From Anaerolineales bacterium (GTDB lineage: Bacteria > Chloroflexota > Anaerolineae > Anaerolineales > Villigracilaceae), in the NCBI GenBank assembly GCA_014860805.1, contig JACZJB010000038.1, positions 1 through 60,933 of the forward strand: a stretch of 60,933 nucleotides of DNA. The letters run 5' to 3'. The notes beneath the pieces are model-generated. The model was not told the DNA's origin, made no database searches, and saw only the letters and a program-made list of their open reading frames with translations. How positions within the stretch are numbered: the stretch's first letter is position 1; each line of letters opens with the position of its first letter. The translations under genes were made by a program, and so were the position numbers. Of the stretch, positions 33,977 to 42,857 are shown in pieces.

Positions 33977-34676
33977 CTATGAAGGACTTGAATAGCCTCT
34001 GCATAGCGGGCTGGTCGGTCAGCCATTCGGGGTGCCACTGTACGCCCACAGCGTAGGGATGGTCTGGAATTTCAACTATTTCTACAAGACCATCAGGGGC
34101 ATGACCCGCAACTTTCAAGGCTGGAGCAATATCTTTCAATCCCTGATGATGCAAACTATTGACATTCAAAAGCGTCTCACCGAAAATCTCTGCGGAGCGC
34201 GTGGTTTCGTCCACATTCACAGGGTGGACAATTGCTCTGCGCAGGTCTCCAGGATAGGCATGGTCGAGAGCACCTTTCAATTGGTCGTAGATATGAGTGT
34301 ACAACGTGCCGCCCAATGCGACGTTCATCACTTGTGCGCCGCGGCAAATTCCCAAAATCGGCTTGCCATCGTTGACGGCTGTGCGCATCAAAGTGATCTC
34401 GGTAGTATCCCGCGCATCGTCCACCTCGCCAATTCTCGGGTGGTCGGAGCCGCTGAAATACTTCAAAGAAACGTCCCCGCCGCCAGAGAAGAGAATGCCA
34501 TTCAGGCGGGAATATAAATCGAGAAAATCTTCCTCAGATAAAATATTGGGGATCATGACAGGTAAACCACCCGCCCCCAAGACGGCTTTAATATATGAGT
34601 GTTGAAGTACAGTCAGTGGATGTCCATCGCCATCCTTGCTATTGCGGGTTGTAATTCCAATTAGCGGTTTGGGCAT
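33960..34676 (-). CDS. Class I glutamine amidotransferase (peptidase C26, PuuD-like)
   Basis: The 238-residue protein is a stand-alone class I amidotransferase with nucleophile Cys111 in GICRGAQ, and His214 and Glu216 in QWHPEW. The pattern (IGITTR opening, ILFSGGGDV) matches gamma-glutamyl-gamma-aminobutyrate hydrolases, which cleave gamma-glutamyl amides in putrescine use; the polyamine-type ABC transporter in this window gives a plausible but distant partner. The ribosome site GGAGATACA sits just after the rplS terminator. Overlaps the DUF4442 gene by 17 nt. Confidence 0.85.
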   Translation of the reverse strand: MPKPLIGITTRNSKDGDGHPLTVLQHSYIKAVLGAGGLPVMIPNILSEEDFLDLYSRLNGILFSGGGDVSLKYFSGSDHPRIGEVDDARDTTEITLMRTAVNDGKPILGICRGAQVMNVALGGTLYTHIYDQLKGALDHAYPGDLRRAIVHPVNVDETTRSAEIFGETLLNVNSLHHQGLKDIAPALKVAGHAPDGLVEIVEIPDHPYAVGVQWHPEWLTDQPAMQRLFKSFIDASGR

Positions 34677-34688
34677 TGTATCTCCAAA

Positions 34689-34728
34689 ATAAAAACCCCA
34701 AGGGCCATGAAGACCTTTAGGGTTTTAT
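34689..34728 (-). terminator. Rho-independent terminator of rplS
   Basis: On the minus strand, an AAAACCC-type arm and its complement ending in GGGGTTTTT with a further T-rich tail form a hairpin about 40 nt past the rplS stop. The next gene (class I amidotransferase) has its ribosome site immediately after. Confidence 0.7.
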
Positions 34729-34766
34729 CCTGTAGGGCTTTTCAAAACCCTGTGGGTTGGTATTTA

Positions 34767-35114
34767 CTAGTCGAACTTTTCTTTGAGGCGTGCGCTCTTG
34801 CCGGTGCGGGCGCGCATGAAGTACAACTGTGCGCGGCGGACCTTGCCGTGGCGCTCGACGACGATCTTGTCGATGCGCGGCGAGCGAAGGAGAAAAGTAC
34901 GTTCCACGCCGATACCATTGGAGGCCATGCGGCGGACTGTGACACTGGCGTCGTTGCCGCTCTTGCGCAAACGAATCACAATGCCTTTGAATTCCTGAAT
35001 ACGCTCGCGGTCACCTTCTTTGATCTTGACATGCACGCTGACCGTATCACCAGAGTTTAATTGCGGGATTTTTTCGTTAACTTTGGCCTCGACGGCCTTG
35101 ATAAGATCTGCCAT
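34767..35114 (-). CDS. rplS: 50S ribosomal protein L19
   Basis: A 115-residue ribosomal protein of standard length. The family features are the N-terminal [33 protein letters not shown] and the basic [22 protein letters not shown] ending. It binds at the 30S/50S bridge. It stands alone with its own promoter (35165-35193) and terminator, and not in the usual rpsP-rimM-trmD-rplS string, which is absent from this window. Confidence 0.96.
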   Translation of the reverse strand: MADLIKAVEAKVNEKIPQLNSGDTVSVHVKIKEGDRERIQEFKGIVIRLRKSGNDASVTVRRMASNGIGVERTFLLRSPRIDKIVVERHGKVRRAQLYFMRARTGKSARLKEKFD

Positions 35115-35164
35115 TTCCGTTCTTCCTTACTTATGATATGGGTTTCCAAAATTCGCGACTGCGG

Positions 35165-35193
35165 ATTATAGCACGCATTTTCTCACATCACAA
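35165..35193 (-). promoter_or_regulatory. Promoter of rplS
   Basis: On the minus strand TTGTGA (35188-35193), a 17-nt spacer and TATAAT (35165-35170) preceded by TG at the extended -10 position. The start site would be near 35158, giving a leader of about 44 nt. Confidence 0.7.
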
Positions 35194-35201
35194 GGCAAAC
35201 A

Positions 35202-36446
35202 CTAGCTATATTTTCTAATCGCCAGCACGGCGTTATGGCCGCCAAAACCAAAGGCGTTACTGATCACAAGAGAAACATCCGCCTCACGAGCCTTGTTGGG
35301 AATGTAATCCAGGTCGCATTCGGGATCGGGGGTCTCGTAATGGACGGTCGGCGGCAAAATGCCTTCCCGAATGGCTTGCACGCAGAAAATAGCCTCCAAC
35401 GCACCCGTAGCGCCCATCATGTGCCCTGTCATGGATTTAGTGGAAGAAATGGGCAGTTTATATGCCTGTTCGCCAAATGCTGCCTTAATGGCACGCGTTT
35501 CGGCCTGATCGTTCAACAAAGTCCCAGTACCATGCGCGTTGATATAGCCTACTTCTTCGATATTTGCCTTTGCCGAAGACAACGCCATGAGCATGGCTGC
35601 CGCTCCGCCCGCACCGTGTTCGTGAGGAGCAGTAACGTGATATGCATCTGCTGTAGCACCATATCCTGCCAACTCAGCAAGGATATTTGCCCCGCGCGCC
35701 TTCGCATCAGACTCGCGCTCAAGTACCAACACTGCTCCACCCTCACCCATGACCAGCCCATCACGATTTTTATCGAACGGCTGTGGTGTCATGGAATAAT
35801 CGTCATTCCTGCGCGACATCGCACCCACACGGTCAAACGCCGCCACACCTGTGGATGTGATCGTTGTCTCGGCGGCACCAGCCAGCGCCGCATCGATCAT
35901 CCCCGTACGCAGCATCATCAAAGCAGTACCAATTCCATCCGAACCAGAGGCGCAAGCCGAAGCTACAGAAAAACATGGGCCTTTGATCCCGAACTCAATC
36001 GCCGCCATCCCTGCGCCGCCGTTTGCCATCAACATGGGAATTAAAAATGGGCTAACACGCTTCGGACCTTCAGTGTGATTCGTCAATATCGCTTCCTGCA
36101 GCGAATGCAAGCCGCCGATAGCTGAGGAAATAATGACGCCGATCCTGCCTGAATTTTTTTCAGTAACTTCCAAACCAGATTGAAGCAAAGCCTCCCTCGC
36201 TGCTGCAATCGCAAATTGCTCGAAGCGGTCGCGGCGGCGGGCTTCCTTTGCTTCCATGAACTCTTCGGGCTTAAATCCCTTCACCTCGGCAGCGATATGC
36301 ACTTGCAATGCCGCCGCACGGGAATCGAACAAGGTAATGGGACCCACACCAGAAACACCATCGATCAGATTTTTCCAGGTTCCCGTTACATTCAAACCAA
36401 GCGGGTTGACAGTTCCCATCCCCGTGATAACAATGCGATCCTGCAT
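35202..36446 (-). CDS. fabF: Beta-ketoacyl-ACP synthase II
   Basis: The 414-residue condensing enzyme elongates acyl-ACP with malonyl-ACP. The Cys-His-His triad is intact: SACASGSDGIG (Cys165), NAHGTGT and GHMMGA. It shares the overall layout of the second FabF at 46966 but differs at many positions. It stands apart from FabH, between rplS and a GNAT pair, so it may have its own regulation. A GGAGGAGAA site precedes ATG 36446. Confidence 0.93.
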   Translation of the reverse strand: MQDRIVITGMGTVNPLGLNVTGTWKNLIDGVSGVGPITLFDSRAAALQVHIAAEVKGFKPEEFMEAKEARRRDRFEQFAIAAAREALLQSGLEVTEKNSGRIGVIISSAIGGLHSLQEAILTNHTEGPKRVSPFLIPMLMANGGAGMAAIEFGIKGPCFSVASACASGSDGIGTALMMLRTGMIDAALAGAAETTITSTGVAAFDRVGAMSRRNDDYSMTPQPFDKNRDGLVMGEGGAVLVLERESDAKARGANILAELAGYGATADAYHVTAPHEHGAGGAAAMLMALSSAKANIEEVGYINAHGTGTLLNDQAETRAIKAAFGEQAYKLPISSTKSMTGHMMGATGALEAIFCVQAIREGILPPTVHYETPDPECDLDYIPNKAREADVSLVISNAFGFGGHNAVLAIRKYS

Positions 36447-36575
36447 TTCTCCTCCAGCGATAATTTAATAAAATAAATAGATGCTCAATATAAAACCCCA
36501 TAGAATAAAAATCGTCACGCCCGATGGAAAAATCCGCTTCACATCCCACCGGAAGCTGCGTTATCAAAATAGATA

Positions 36576-37109
36576 CTAACCTCGCTGGAACAAATTTAAA
36601 TCCCGCCAGCCATATGCAGCCTCAACCAATTCGCTTCCACCGATCTCGATCATCTTTTCACGCAGATACACGCCGTTAAGATGTTCATAAAACCCACGAG
36701 AAGGATTATCCTTCAAGACCCATACCAGCATCGATGTTGACCCCATCTGCATCAAACTATTTGCAGCTTCGACAAAGAGTGCCCTGCCAATCCCAAATTT
36801 CTGAGCAGACTTCAAAAGATAAATTGCATACAATTCCCCGTCAAATTCATCATCTTCCTTCTGCGGAAAGCCAAAATTCGAGAAGCCAACGATATGTCCA
36901 TTCACCTCTGCTATCAATGCATGATGATAAAGATGGTTTACATCAGAAAGGGAGTTTACCCATTGCTCTGTGCGGCGCTGAACGGATAAATTCTCCAGAA
37001 AATCGTCAGGGACGATACCACGATAAGCCTCCTTCCACGCAGCAATATGCACGGTTGCAATCTCAGGCGCATCTTTTGGGTCAGCTTTGCGGATACTGTA
37101 CACAGCCAC
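36576..37109 (-). CDS. GNAT family N-acetyltransferase
   Basis: A GNAT of about 177 residues with opening YSIRKADPKDAPEIATVHIA. The acetyl-CoA loop is AQKFGIGRALFVEAANSLMQ, and LKDNPSRGFYEHLNGVYLRE gives the C-terminal GNAT motif. The first helix AAWKEAYRGIVPDDFL is typical of a subgroup near ribosomal or small-molecule acetyltransferases. The start is uncertain: GTG 37109 avoids overlap with the upstream GNAT gene, whereas ATG 37148 would overlap it by 34 nt and add a poor lead. Substrate unknown. Confidence 0.78.
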   Translation of the reverse strand: MAVYSIRKADPKDAPEIATVHIAAWKEAYRGIVPDDFLENLSVQRRTEQWVNSLSDVNHLYHHALIAEVNGHIVGFSNFGFPQKEDDEFDGELYAIYLLKSAQKFGIGRALFVEAANSLMQMGSTSMLVWVLKDNPSRGFYEHLNGVYLREKMIEIGGSELVEAAYGWRDLNLFQRG

Positions 37110-37114
37110 GAAAC

Positions 37115-37675
37115 CTAACAGTCCCTGAAGGCAGCGCGTGCACGCCATTCCCGCTGCAACAACCCATAATAATATTCACTGATGTATTCTTTTCCAATAA
37201 GCAGGCTTTCCACAAAATGCGCTTCACGCCGAAAACCAAGTCTCTCCAGCGTCTTCCACGATCCCATATTTTCTGTATCGCAATCCGCAGTGATGCGGTG
37301 CAGGTCAATATCCATGAATAGATAATCCAACAGCGTGGTCAATGCTTCGGTGGCGAATCCCTGTCTCCAGTAGCTTGAAGCGACCGTGAACCCAATCACT
37401 GCCTGGCGGGCATCATCATCCTTGATGCAAAACGCCACATCCCCAATCAAATTGCCTGTTTCCTTTAATTCAACCGCCAATTGCAGCCACTGCCCCTGCT
37501 TTGGCGCATGGACATCCCTCATCTCCAGAATGAATTGCTTGCCTTTTTCGCGTGAATAAGGCAGCGACCAACCCTGATATCTTGCAACTTCAGGGTCATT
37601 GCGATAGGCAAGAAATGTGTCCAGGTCAGAGTCGTTAAAATTTCGGAGAACTAATCGTTTGGCATTTAGCAGCAT
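37115..37675 (-). CDS. RimJ/RimL-like GNAT acetyltransferase
   Basis: A 186-residue GNAT of the RimJ/RimL type: LNAKRLVLRNFNDSDLDTFL opening, the acetyl-CoA region SSYWRQGFATEALTTLLDYL, and DCDTENMGSWKTLERLGF. Relatives acetylate ribosomal-protein or other N-termini, or antibiotics. It follows moaE by 2 nt on the minus strand and ends 5 nt before the next GNAT start, so both are at the end of the molybdopterin operon. Nothing links it to molybdopterin by chemistry. Confidence 0.85.
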   Translation of the reverse strand: MLLNAKRLVLRNFNDSDLDTFLAYRNDPEVARYQGWSLPYSREKGKQFILEMRDVHAPKQGQWLQLAVELKETGNLIGDVAFCIKDDDARQAVIGFTVASSYWRQGFATEALTTLLDYLFMDIDLHRITADCDTENMGSWKTLERLGFRREAHFVESLLIGKEYISEYYYGLLQREWRARAAFRDC

Positions 37676-37677
37676 TA

Positions 37678-38145
37678 CTATTCACCGGGCTTGGGAATGT
37701 AATCGCCTTCCACCCATTCTTCGCCATTAGGTCCTACTTCTTTTTTCCAGACAGGCACGATTTCCTTGAGACGGTCGATGCCATAACGAGCGGCATCAAA
37801 GACACCCGTATCCCGATGCGCCGCGGTACAGGCGATTAGAACTGTCGGAGTTTTCGGATACAACTTTCCGATGCGTTGGACAATGGCAATTCCTTCCACA
37901 ACGGGCCATTTTTCTCGAATCTCATCCGCAACCTGTTTCATCTTGGCTTCAGCCATGGGAATGTAGGATTCGTATTCGAGAAATTCTGTTTCGTGAGCGC
38001 CTCCGCGGTTGGTGACGCCGCGCACCATACCTGTAAAAATTGCCGCCGCACCTGTGGACGCAAGCGTGATCTTTGCCAACAACTCGTTCAAGTCTATTTC
38101 AGATTCTGTGATGGAATAAATGGTTGGCGCGTTTGAAGATTCCAT
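37678..38145 (-). CDS. moaE: Molybdopterin synthase catalytic subunit
   Basis: The 155-residue large subunit converts precursor Z to molybdopterin using sulfur from MoaD. Family features are FTGMVRGV, LEYESYIPMAEAKMKQ, the IVQRIGKL and AAHRDTGVFDAARYGIDRLKE regions, and the catalytic Lys pair region at 127 and 134 (RLKEIVPVWKKE). It lies 8 nt after moaD. No moaA, moeA or molybdate transporter appears in the window, so the full pathway must be partly elsewhere. Confidence 0.93.
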   Translation of the reverse strand: MESSNAPTIYSITESEIDLNELLAKITLASTGAAAIFTGMVRGVTNRGGAHETEFLEYESYIPMAEAKMKQVADEIREKWPVVEGIAIVQRIGKLYPKTPTVLIACTAAHRDTGVFDAARYGIDRLKEIVPVWKKEVGPNGEEWVEGDYIPKPGE

Positions 38146-38153
38146 GTTGAGGG

Positions 38154-38402
38154 TTATCCTCCAGAGACCGGCGGGAACATGCCAATTTCAGCATTGGCTG
38201 GGACAACGGCTTCGTCAAAGGCGTATTCACGGTTGATGGTGATGAGAACAGATTTCATTGAATCTTTCAGATTCGGGTAATCGGTCGAAAGCCTATCTTT
38301 CAACCCTTGAATGGTCATATTCGCAGGGATGTCCATTTCCAACGACTTTGTGCCTGCGCGGTCGCGTATGGTTGCAAAAAATAAAAGTTTTATATGATTC
38401 AT
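38154..38402 (-). CDS. moaD: Molybdopterin synthase sulfur carrier subunit
   Basis: An 82-residue ubiquitin-like protein ending in the required Gly-Gly (FPPVSGG) that is adenylated and thiocarboxylated. The fold shows in HIKLLFFATIRDRAGTKSLE. The start ATG 38402 was chosen because it gives the normal length; an ATG at 38423 would add seven residues and overlap the cupin gene. Directly precedes moaE. Confidence 0.92.
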   Translation of the reverse strand: MNHIKLLFFATIRDRAGTKSLEMDIPANMTIQGLKDRLSTDYPNLKDSMKSVLITINREYAFDEAVVPANAEIGMFPPVSGG

Positions 38403-38406
38403 TTCT

Positions 38407-38772
38407 CTATATCCAGACATCATTTGGGGCTGTAAGGTTATCTTTCACATCGCCAGTATTGACGGTTCCCGCAGGTTCGATCAACAGGATATGACATTCG
38501 TTTTCGGCAACAGGTTTGTGCTCCACACCTTTTGGGACAACGAACATCTCACCCGCCTGCAATGAAACTTTTCCGTCTCGGAAAAGAATATCCAGGCTGC
38601 CATTGACGACAATAAAGACCTCGTCCGTTTCGGGATGATCGTGCCAGACAAATTCTCCCTGCACCTTGGCCAATTTAAGGTGATAGTCATTCAATTGGGC
38701 AATGATCTTCGGTGACCAGTGTTCGGAAAATTTCGAGAGCTTTTCCTGAAGATTGATTGAGCTATATTCCAT
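38407..38772 (-). CDS. Cupin-domain protein inside the molybdopterin operon
   Basis: A 121-residue single cupin. The two metal motifs read [19 protein letters not shown] and later [14 protein letters not shown], giving His/Glu ligands of the usual pattern. It is set between moaC and moaD on the same strand, with only 4 nt before moaD. The start ATG 38772 is preferred to TTG 38796. Cupins of this small type can be isomerases, dioxygenases or sensors; a link to molybdenum cofactor is suggested only by position. Confidence 0.8.
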   Translation of the reverse strand: MEYSSINLQEKLSKFSEHWSPKIIAQLNDYHLKLAKVQGEFVWHDHPETDEVFIVVNGSLDILFRDGKVSLQAGEMFVVPKGVEHKPVAENECHILLIEPAGTVNTGDVKDNLTAPNDVWI

Positions 38773-38807
38773 TAATATCTCGCAATCAAGTGACAATCAC
38801 TCTGCAT

Positions 38808-39284
38808 TTATTCATTCACCACATCGCCGCTCATGCCGCCATGTTTTTCGACAAGACGAATATTCTGAATCCTCATCGTCTTGTCGGCAGCCTTCGCCAT
38901 ATCGTAGACAGTAAGCGCAGCAACAGAGACGGCAGTCAACGCCTCCATTTCGACACCCGTTTTGCCCGTCACTTTGACGGTGGCTGTGATGACAACACCC
39001 GGAAGGGAATCATCGAGTGCGAGGTCCACGTCAATTTTCGAGATGGGAAGAGGATGACATAACGGTATCAGGTCCGAGGTCCGTTTTGAGGCGGTGATAC
39101 CCGCAATCTGCGCCACGGTCAGCACATCGCCTTTTTTGATCTGCCCTGCGCGAATCAAATCAAACGTCTCTGGTTTCATGTGGACCTCGCCGCGAGCAAT
39201 GGCAGTCCGTTCAGTATCAGGCTTGTGACCCACATCCACCATTTTGGCCTGGCCGTGTTCATCAATATGAGTTAATTTTGACAT
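38808..39284 (-). CDS. moaC: Cyclic pyranopterin monophosphate synthase MoaC
   Basis: The 158-residue enzyme completes formation of cyclic pyranopterin from the MoaA product. Conserved blocks are [17 protein letters not shown], and [25 protein letters not shown] with the active-site Lys nearby. The start at ATG 39284 gives [19 protein letters not shown]. It heads the minus-strand moa operon and is divergent from scpA with only 34 nt between start codons, so its promoter must be embedded in that gap or the scpA start. Confidence 0.94.
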   Translation of the reverse strand: MSKLTHIDEHGQAKMVDVGHKPDTERTAIARGEVHMKPETFDLIRAGQIKKGDVLTVAQIAGITASKRTSDLIPLCHPLPISKIDVDLALDDSLPGVVITATVKVTGKTGVEMEALTAVSVAALTVYDMAKAADKTMRIQNIRLVEKHGGMSGDVVNE

Positions 39285-39300
39285 GGCGGAGATTATACAC

Positions 39301-39319
39301 TGGTATAATTCGCGCGCCA
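39301..39319 (+). promoter_or_regulatory. Extended -10 box, near-leaderless start of scpA
   Basis: TGG then TATAAT (39304-39309) forms an extended -10; the ATG at 39319 is 9 nt beyond, so the mRNA start would be about 3 nt before the codon. No ribosome-binding site is visible. Confidence 0.55.
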
Positions 39320-40092
39320 TGGATAACATTTTGGGACGTCAAATTGGCGGTTATAAAGTGCAAACCTCGGTGTACGAGGGGCCGCTTGATCTTTTGCTCA
39401 GCCTGATTGAGCGCGCCGAGCTGGACATCACCGCCATCTCGCTCGCGACTGTGACAGATCAATATCTGTCTTATTTGCATGGGCTGGAACAACTCATGCC
39501 TGATGAAATTTCATCGTTTCTCGTCATTGCAGCAAAATTGATTCAGATCAAGTCTGAGGCGCTGCTGCCCCGCCCGCCAGAACGCGAGCCAGGCGAAGAA
39601 GATCCAGGCACGGAATTAATCGACCAGCTAAAACTTTATAAACGTTACAAGGAAATCGCGGGGTGGATGGTGGAGCGCCAGGAAAATAACCTGCGGACTT
39701 ACCTGCGCGTCGCTCCGCCGCCCAAAGTGGAAGCGAAACTCGATCTTTCTAATCTTACGCTGGAAGGTTTGCTCGCTGCCGCCGAATCGGGATTTTCGAA
39801 AGGCAAGGAGAAGAAGCCGCTTGGCGTCATCATCACTGCCCCGCGTGTGACCATTCGCGAGAAAATTGAATACATCACGAAGACGATGAGGCACATCCAA
39901 CGGATGACGTTCAGCGGCTTAATCACGGACAAAGCCACCCGTGTTGAAATCGTCGTGACTTTCCTTGCCATGCTGGAATTGATCAAACGCTATCACATCT
40001 CGGCGGTTCAAAATGAATTGTTCGGAGAAATCGAATTTGAAAAAATGGGCGATTGGAAAGATGATGAAGAGATCGAGATCGAGTTTGAGTAA
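39319..40092 (+). CDS. scpA: Segregation and condensation protein A
   Basis: The 257-residue kleisin subunit links the SMC heads in chromosome condensation. Features are [19 protein letters not shown] (residues about 19-37), the [16 protein letters not shown] helix and the C-terminal [20 protein letters not shown] winged-helix region. Length fits. Its usual partner scpB does not follow; the next genes are convergent VanZ and a pabB-pabC fusion. The start ATG 39319 fits the family and the -10 element. Confidence 0.93.
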   Translation: MDNILGRQIGGYKVQTSVYEGPLDLLLSLIERAELDITAISLATVTDQYLSYLHGLEQLMPDEISSFLVIAAKLIQIKSEALLPRPPEREPGEEDPGTELIDQLKLYKRYKEIAGWMVERQENNLRTYLRVAPPPKVEAKLDLSNLTLEGLLAAAESGFSKGKEKKPLGVIITAPRVTIREKIEYITKTMRHIQRMTFSGLITDKATRVEIVVTFLAMLELIKRYHISAVQNELFGEIEFEKMGDWKDDEEIEIEFE

Positions 40093-40127
40093 ATCCCGAT
40101 AAAAAGTAAAAAAACAATCAAATCTTA

Positions 40128-40511
40128 TTAAAAACCAGCTTTTTGGCGGGTTCTTCGATAAAGAAAATGGGACAATAAAGCAGAGAGCGCCCCGAGGTTG
40201 TCAAAGATTAAAACATCAGCAATTGCCGCGTGACGCCCGGGCACAAAGGATTGGTGAAATTCATCAGTCGCAGAATACAGCACAGCAAGAAGCCAGGCAA
40301 GCCAGTAATATTTTTTATTCCAATTGAACATATAAAGATAAGAGAGAGCGAGCGCGCCATAGCCAAAAGCATGCGCGCTCTTTTTAATAAAGTAATCCCA
40401 GCCGTGGAAATTGGGCAACTCGGAACTTGTGCGCGACGAAAACGCAAAGATAGCCAGCATGAGCAAAAGAGCGGGAAGCCAGCGCGGTACAATTGTGAAG
40501 AATTTTTTCAT
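40128..40511 (-). CDS. VanZ-like membrane protein
   Basis: A 127-residue protein with four hydrophobic segments. The VanZ signature is seen in FSSRTSSELPNF, KSAHAFGYGALALSY and YSATDEFHQSFVPGRHAAIAD. VanZ-family proteins are linked to glycopeptide tolerance, but most chromosomal copies are of unknown role. The start ATG 40511 lies 13 nt from the divergent TTG of the pabB-pabC gene. Confidence 0.85.
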   Translation of the reverse strand: MKKFFTIVPRWLPALLLMLAIFAFSSRTSSELPNFHGWDYFIKKSAHAFGYGALALSYLYMFNWNKKYYWLAWLLAVLYSATDEFHQSFVPGRHAAIADVLIFDNLGALSALLSHFLYRRTRQKAGF

Positions 40512-40524
40512 TTTTGAGGCACCT

Positions 40525-42246
40525 TTGATCAGAACAAATGAAGTCTTATTGAAAAACAATCACGAGTGGCTGTATTTCTCAACTCCGCACAAAATCCTGC
40601 AAACGGAGAGCCTCTCCAGCGTGCGCGAGACTTTACAGGAAGTTGAAAATCTTGTCAATGCAAATGGCTGGCATGCTGCAGGTTTTGTCAGCTACGAGGC
40701 TGCGCCTGCCTTTGACAGTGCGCTTCGCGTTTTAAATTCCAACGGCTTTCCATTAATCTGGTTTGGCCTATATCCTAAACCGCAAGTTTTGAAGACTTCA
40801 AAAATCTTCAGAGACCTCCGAGATCTGGCTGATCTCAATTGGGGAGCCAGTGTGGAGCGCGAAAATTACAACACCGCCATTGAAAAAATAAAAGATGCAA
40901 TTGCAAGCGGACGAACATATCAAGTCAACTACACGATGCGGTTGAAGACGGATTTTGCAATAGACGAAGGGGCTTGGCAATTATTTTTACATCTTGCGAA
41001 GTCTCAAAATAAATATGCGGCTTACCTCAATACGGACAATCATATTATTTGTTCCGCGTCACCAGAATTATTCTTCAAACTAGATGGGGACAGGATTTTC
41101 AGTAATCCCATGAAGGGGACGGTCAAACGCGGACGGACGACGCAGGAAGATAAAGAACAAATGAACTGGCTGCATGGTTCGGTAAAAAACCGCGCCGAAA
41201 ATGTGATGATCGTGGACATGATCCGCAATGACCTGGGGAAGGTTGCCGAAATTGGCAGCGTCCACGTTCCTGAGTTGTTCCAGATCGAAAAATACTCAAC
41301 CCTTTTCCAAATGACATCCAGCGTGCAAGCAAAAACAAAAGCCCCGCTGACTGAAATTTTCTCCGCCCTTTTCCCTTGTGCATCCATCACGGGCGCGCCA
41401 AAGGTCAGCACAATGAAGATCATTTCAGAATTAGAAACCACTCCTCGAAAGGTTTACACGGGCAGTATAGGTTACATTTTTCCAAACCGTAAAGCGCAAT
41501 TCAATGTGGCTATACGCACGGCGCTGATTGATAAAGGAAAAGGACAAGCTGAGTACGGTATTGGCGGTGGCATTGTCTGGGACTCGGCCAGCACGGATGA
41601 ATACAGCGAAGCATTGCTCAAAGCCCGAGTTTTGACGGAACGTCCTCAGGAGTTCTCGCTTTTTGAAACTATGTTGTGGACTCCCGATCAAGGATTTTTC
41701 CTATTAGAAAGGCATATCGACCGCATGGAAGATTCGGCGGATTACTTTGATTTTCCATTTTCAAATGAGACATTCAGGAATTTTCTTAACAACTTTGCCA
41801 GCGGATATAATTCGCCGAAACGCGTAAAAGTTTTTCTAGACCGATTTGGCGAATTTTCAGCAGAGTCAAAAGACTATCGTCCAGAAAAAAAAGTATTCAA
41901 AGTCCATCTCGCGGATCAGCCCATTAATTCACACGACGTATTTTTCTTTCACAAGACCACGCGCCGAGACATCTATCCCACCCCGCAAAGCGGCTTCAAC
42001 GATGTTTTGCTCTTCAATGAAAAAGAAGAACTCACGGAATTCACCATAGGCAATCTTGTAGTCGAAATGAACGGCGAATTATTCACTCCTCCAATCTCCT
42101 GCGGACTACTGGCTGGAACATTCCGTGCTCATTTGCTGGAGACAAAGCAAATCAAAGAACGAGTTATCCAAAAAGGTGAGCTGCAAAAATGCACAAAGGT
42201 GTTCCTTGTAAATTCCCTTAGAAAATGGAGCGAAGTAAAAATCTAA
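40525..42246 (+). CDS. pabB: Fused aminodeoxychorismate synthase component I and lyase
   Basis: A 573-residue bifunctional protein. Residues 1-375 are a chorismate-using domain like PabB, with SGRTYQVNYTMRL, FPCASITGAPKVSTMKII and GGGIVWDSASTDEYSEALLK. From about 385 comes a class IV aminotransferase fold like PabC (FSLFETMLW, LLERHIDRMEDSADYF, and a C-terminal NLVVEMNGELFTPPISCGLLAGTFR) that would release 4-aminobenzoate and pyruvate. It thus makes p-aminobenzoate for folate, with glutamine amidotransferase PabA expected elsewhere. The start is TTG 40525, with GAGG 5 nt upstream; earlier ATGs run through the VanZ gene. Confidence 0.9.
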   Translation: MIRTNEVLLKNNHEWLYFSTPHKILQTESLSSVRETLQEVENLVNANGWHAAGFVSYEAAPAFDSALRVLNSNGFPLIWFGLYPKPQVLKTSKIFRDLRDLADLNWGASVERENYNTAIEKIKDAIASGRTYQVNYTMRLKTDFAIDEGAWQLFLHLAKSQNKYAAYLNTDNHIICSASPELFFKLDGDRIFSNPMKGTVKRGRTTQEDKEQMNWLHGSVKNRAENVMIVDMIRNDLGKVAEIGSVHVPELFQIEKYSTLFQMTSSVQAKTKAPLTEIFSALFPCASITGAPKVSTMKIISELETTPRKVYTGSIGYIFPNRKAQFNVAIRTALIDKGKGQAEYGIGGGIVWDSASTDEYSEALLKARVLTERPQEFSLFETMLWTPDQGFFLLERHIDRMEDSADYFDFPFSNETFRNFLNNFASGYNSPKRVKVFLDRFGEFSAESKDYRPEKKVFKVHLADQPINSHDVFFFHKTTRRDIYPTPQSGFNDVLLFNEKEELTEFTIGNLVVEMNGELFTPPISCGLLAGTFRAHLLETKQIKERVIQKGELQKCTKVFLVNSLRKWSEVKI

Positions 42247-42280
42247 AATGATCCGATGCAATTTCTGCATCGGATCATTT
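42246..42280. terminator. Bidirectional terminator
   Basis: A perfect 15-bp inverted repeat (42246-42260 with 42266-42280, 5-nt loop) flanked by A and T runs lies between the convergent pabB-pabC and lipoprotein genes and overlaps the final bases after the pab stop. Confidence 0.85.
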
Positions 42281-42291
42281 ACTAGATCAAA

Positions 42292-42765
42292 CTACACATC
42301 CTCTAGCCGAATATTTACATTTACAGTGCCATCGCCAAGGTCAACGCCCTGGATGACTATCGCCTTGCCGCCTGGGTCACCGTCAAACACAAAACTGAAA
42401 ACACCATCTGTGACAGTGGTCAAGAGCTCACGTTCTGTGAAACCCTGTTTGCCATACGTATCGCGATAAAAAGCCATTACCTCTTCCAAGCTAAGTTTGG
42501 TCTGGAAGTTGACGGTTCCAGCCACGCTGACAACGTTCGAAGCATCCTCAGGCATGGGGAATTCAGAATCGCCCCCAAAAGAAAAGCCGGGGTCAAATGA
42601 TTCTTCTGTAGCTTCAGCCGTGGCATCAGGGGTATCTCCGGAATACTCAAATGGCGGCAGGCTTTCAGTTTGATCAATGCCGTTGCCTCCTCCCAACACT
42701 GTCTGGCAGGCAAGGGAAGCGAAAATCAAAACGGTAACTGCGAGTAAAGCACTATATTTTTTCAT
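42292..42765 (-). CDS. Lipoprotein of unknown function
   Basis: A 157-residue exported protein with lipobox LASLAC (Cys near 20), a Glu/Thr/Pro/Ser-rich linker (about 30-65) and a globular domain with SLEEVMAFYRDTYGKQGF. The latter resembles small DUF-type alpha/beta domains of other lipoproteins in which a single-strand AFYR segment recurs, but I assign no family. It is a single gene between two terminator/promoter regions, with a good ribosome site (AGGAGAAAG). Confidence 0.75.
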   Translation of the reverse strand: MKKYSALLAVTVLIFASLACQTVLGGGNGIDQTESLPPFEYSGDTPDATAEATEESFDPGFSFGGDSEFPMPEDASNVVSVAGTVNFQTKLSLEEVMAFYRDTYGKQGFTERELLTTVTDGVFSFVFDGDPGGKAIVIQGVDLGDGTVNVNIRLEDV

Positions 42766-42840
42766 CTCTTTCTCCTTATTAATAAATGATTTTACCCAAT
42801 ATTATAACCACGGACAGTCAGGTGTTAATCCCCCATAAAG

Positions 42841-42846
42841 TATAAT
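42841..42846 (+). promoter_or_regulatory. -10 box, near-leaderless start of DUF255 gene
   Basis: A perfect TATAAT is followed 11 nt later by ATG 42858, leaving a leader of about five bases and no Shine-Dalgarno sequence. Confidence 0.5.
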
Positions 42847-42857
42847 TTGCCCACTTT

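Noticed and set aside
35235-36044. A 269-codon plus-strand frame opposite the first fabF
   Set aside because: The minus-strand FabF has the complete catalytic triad; the opposite frame shows low-complexity, Cys/His-rich shadow sequence without a family.
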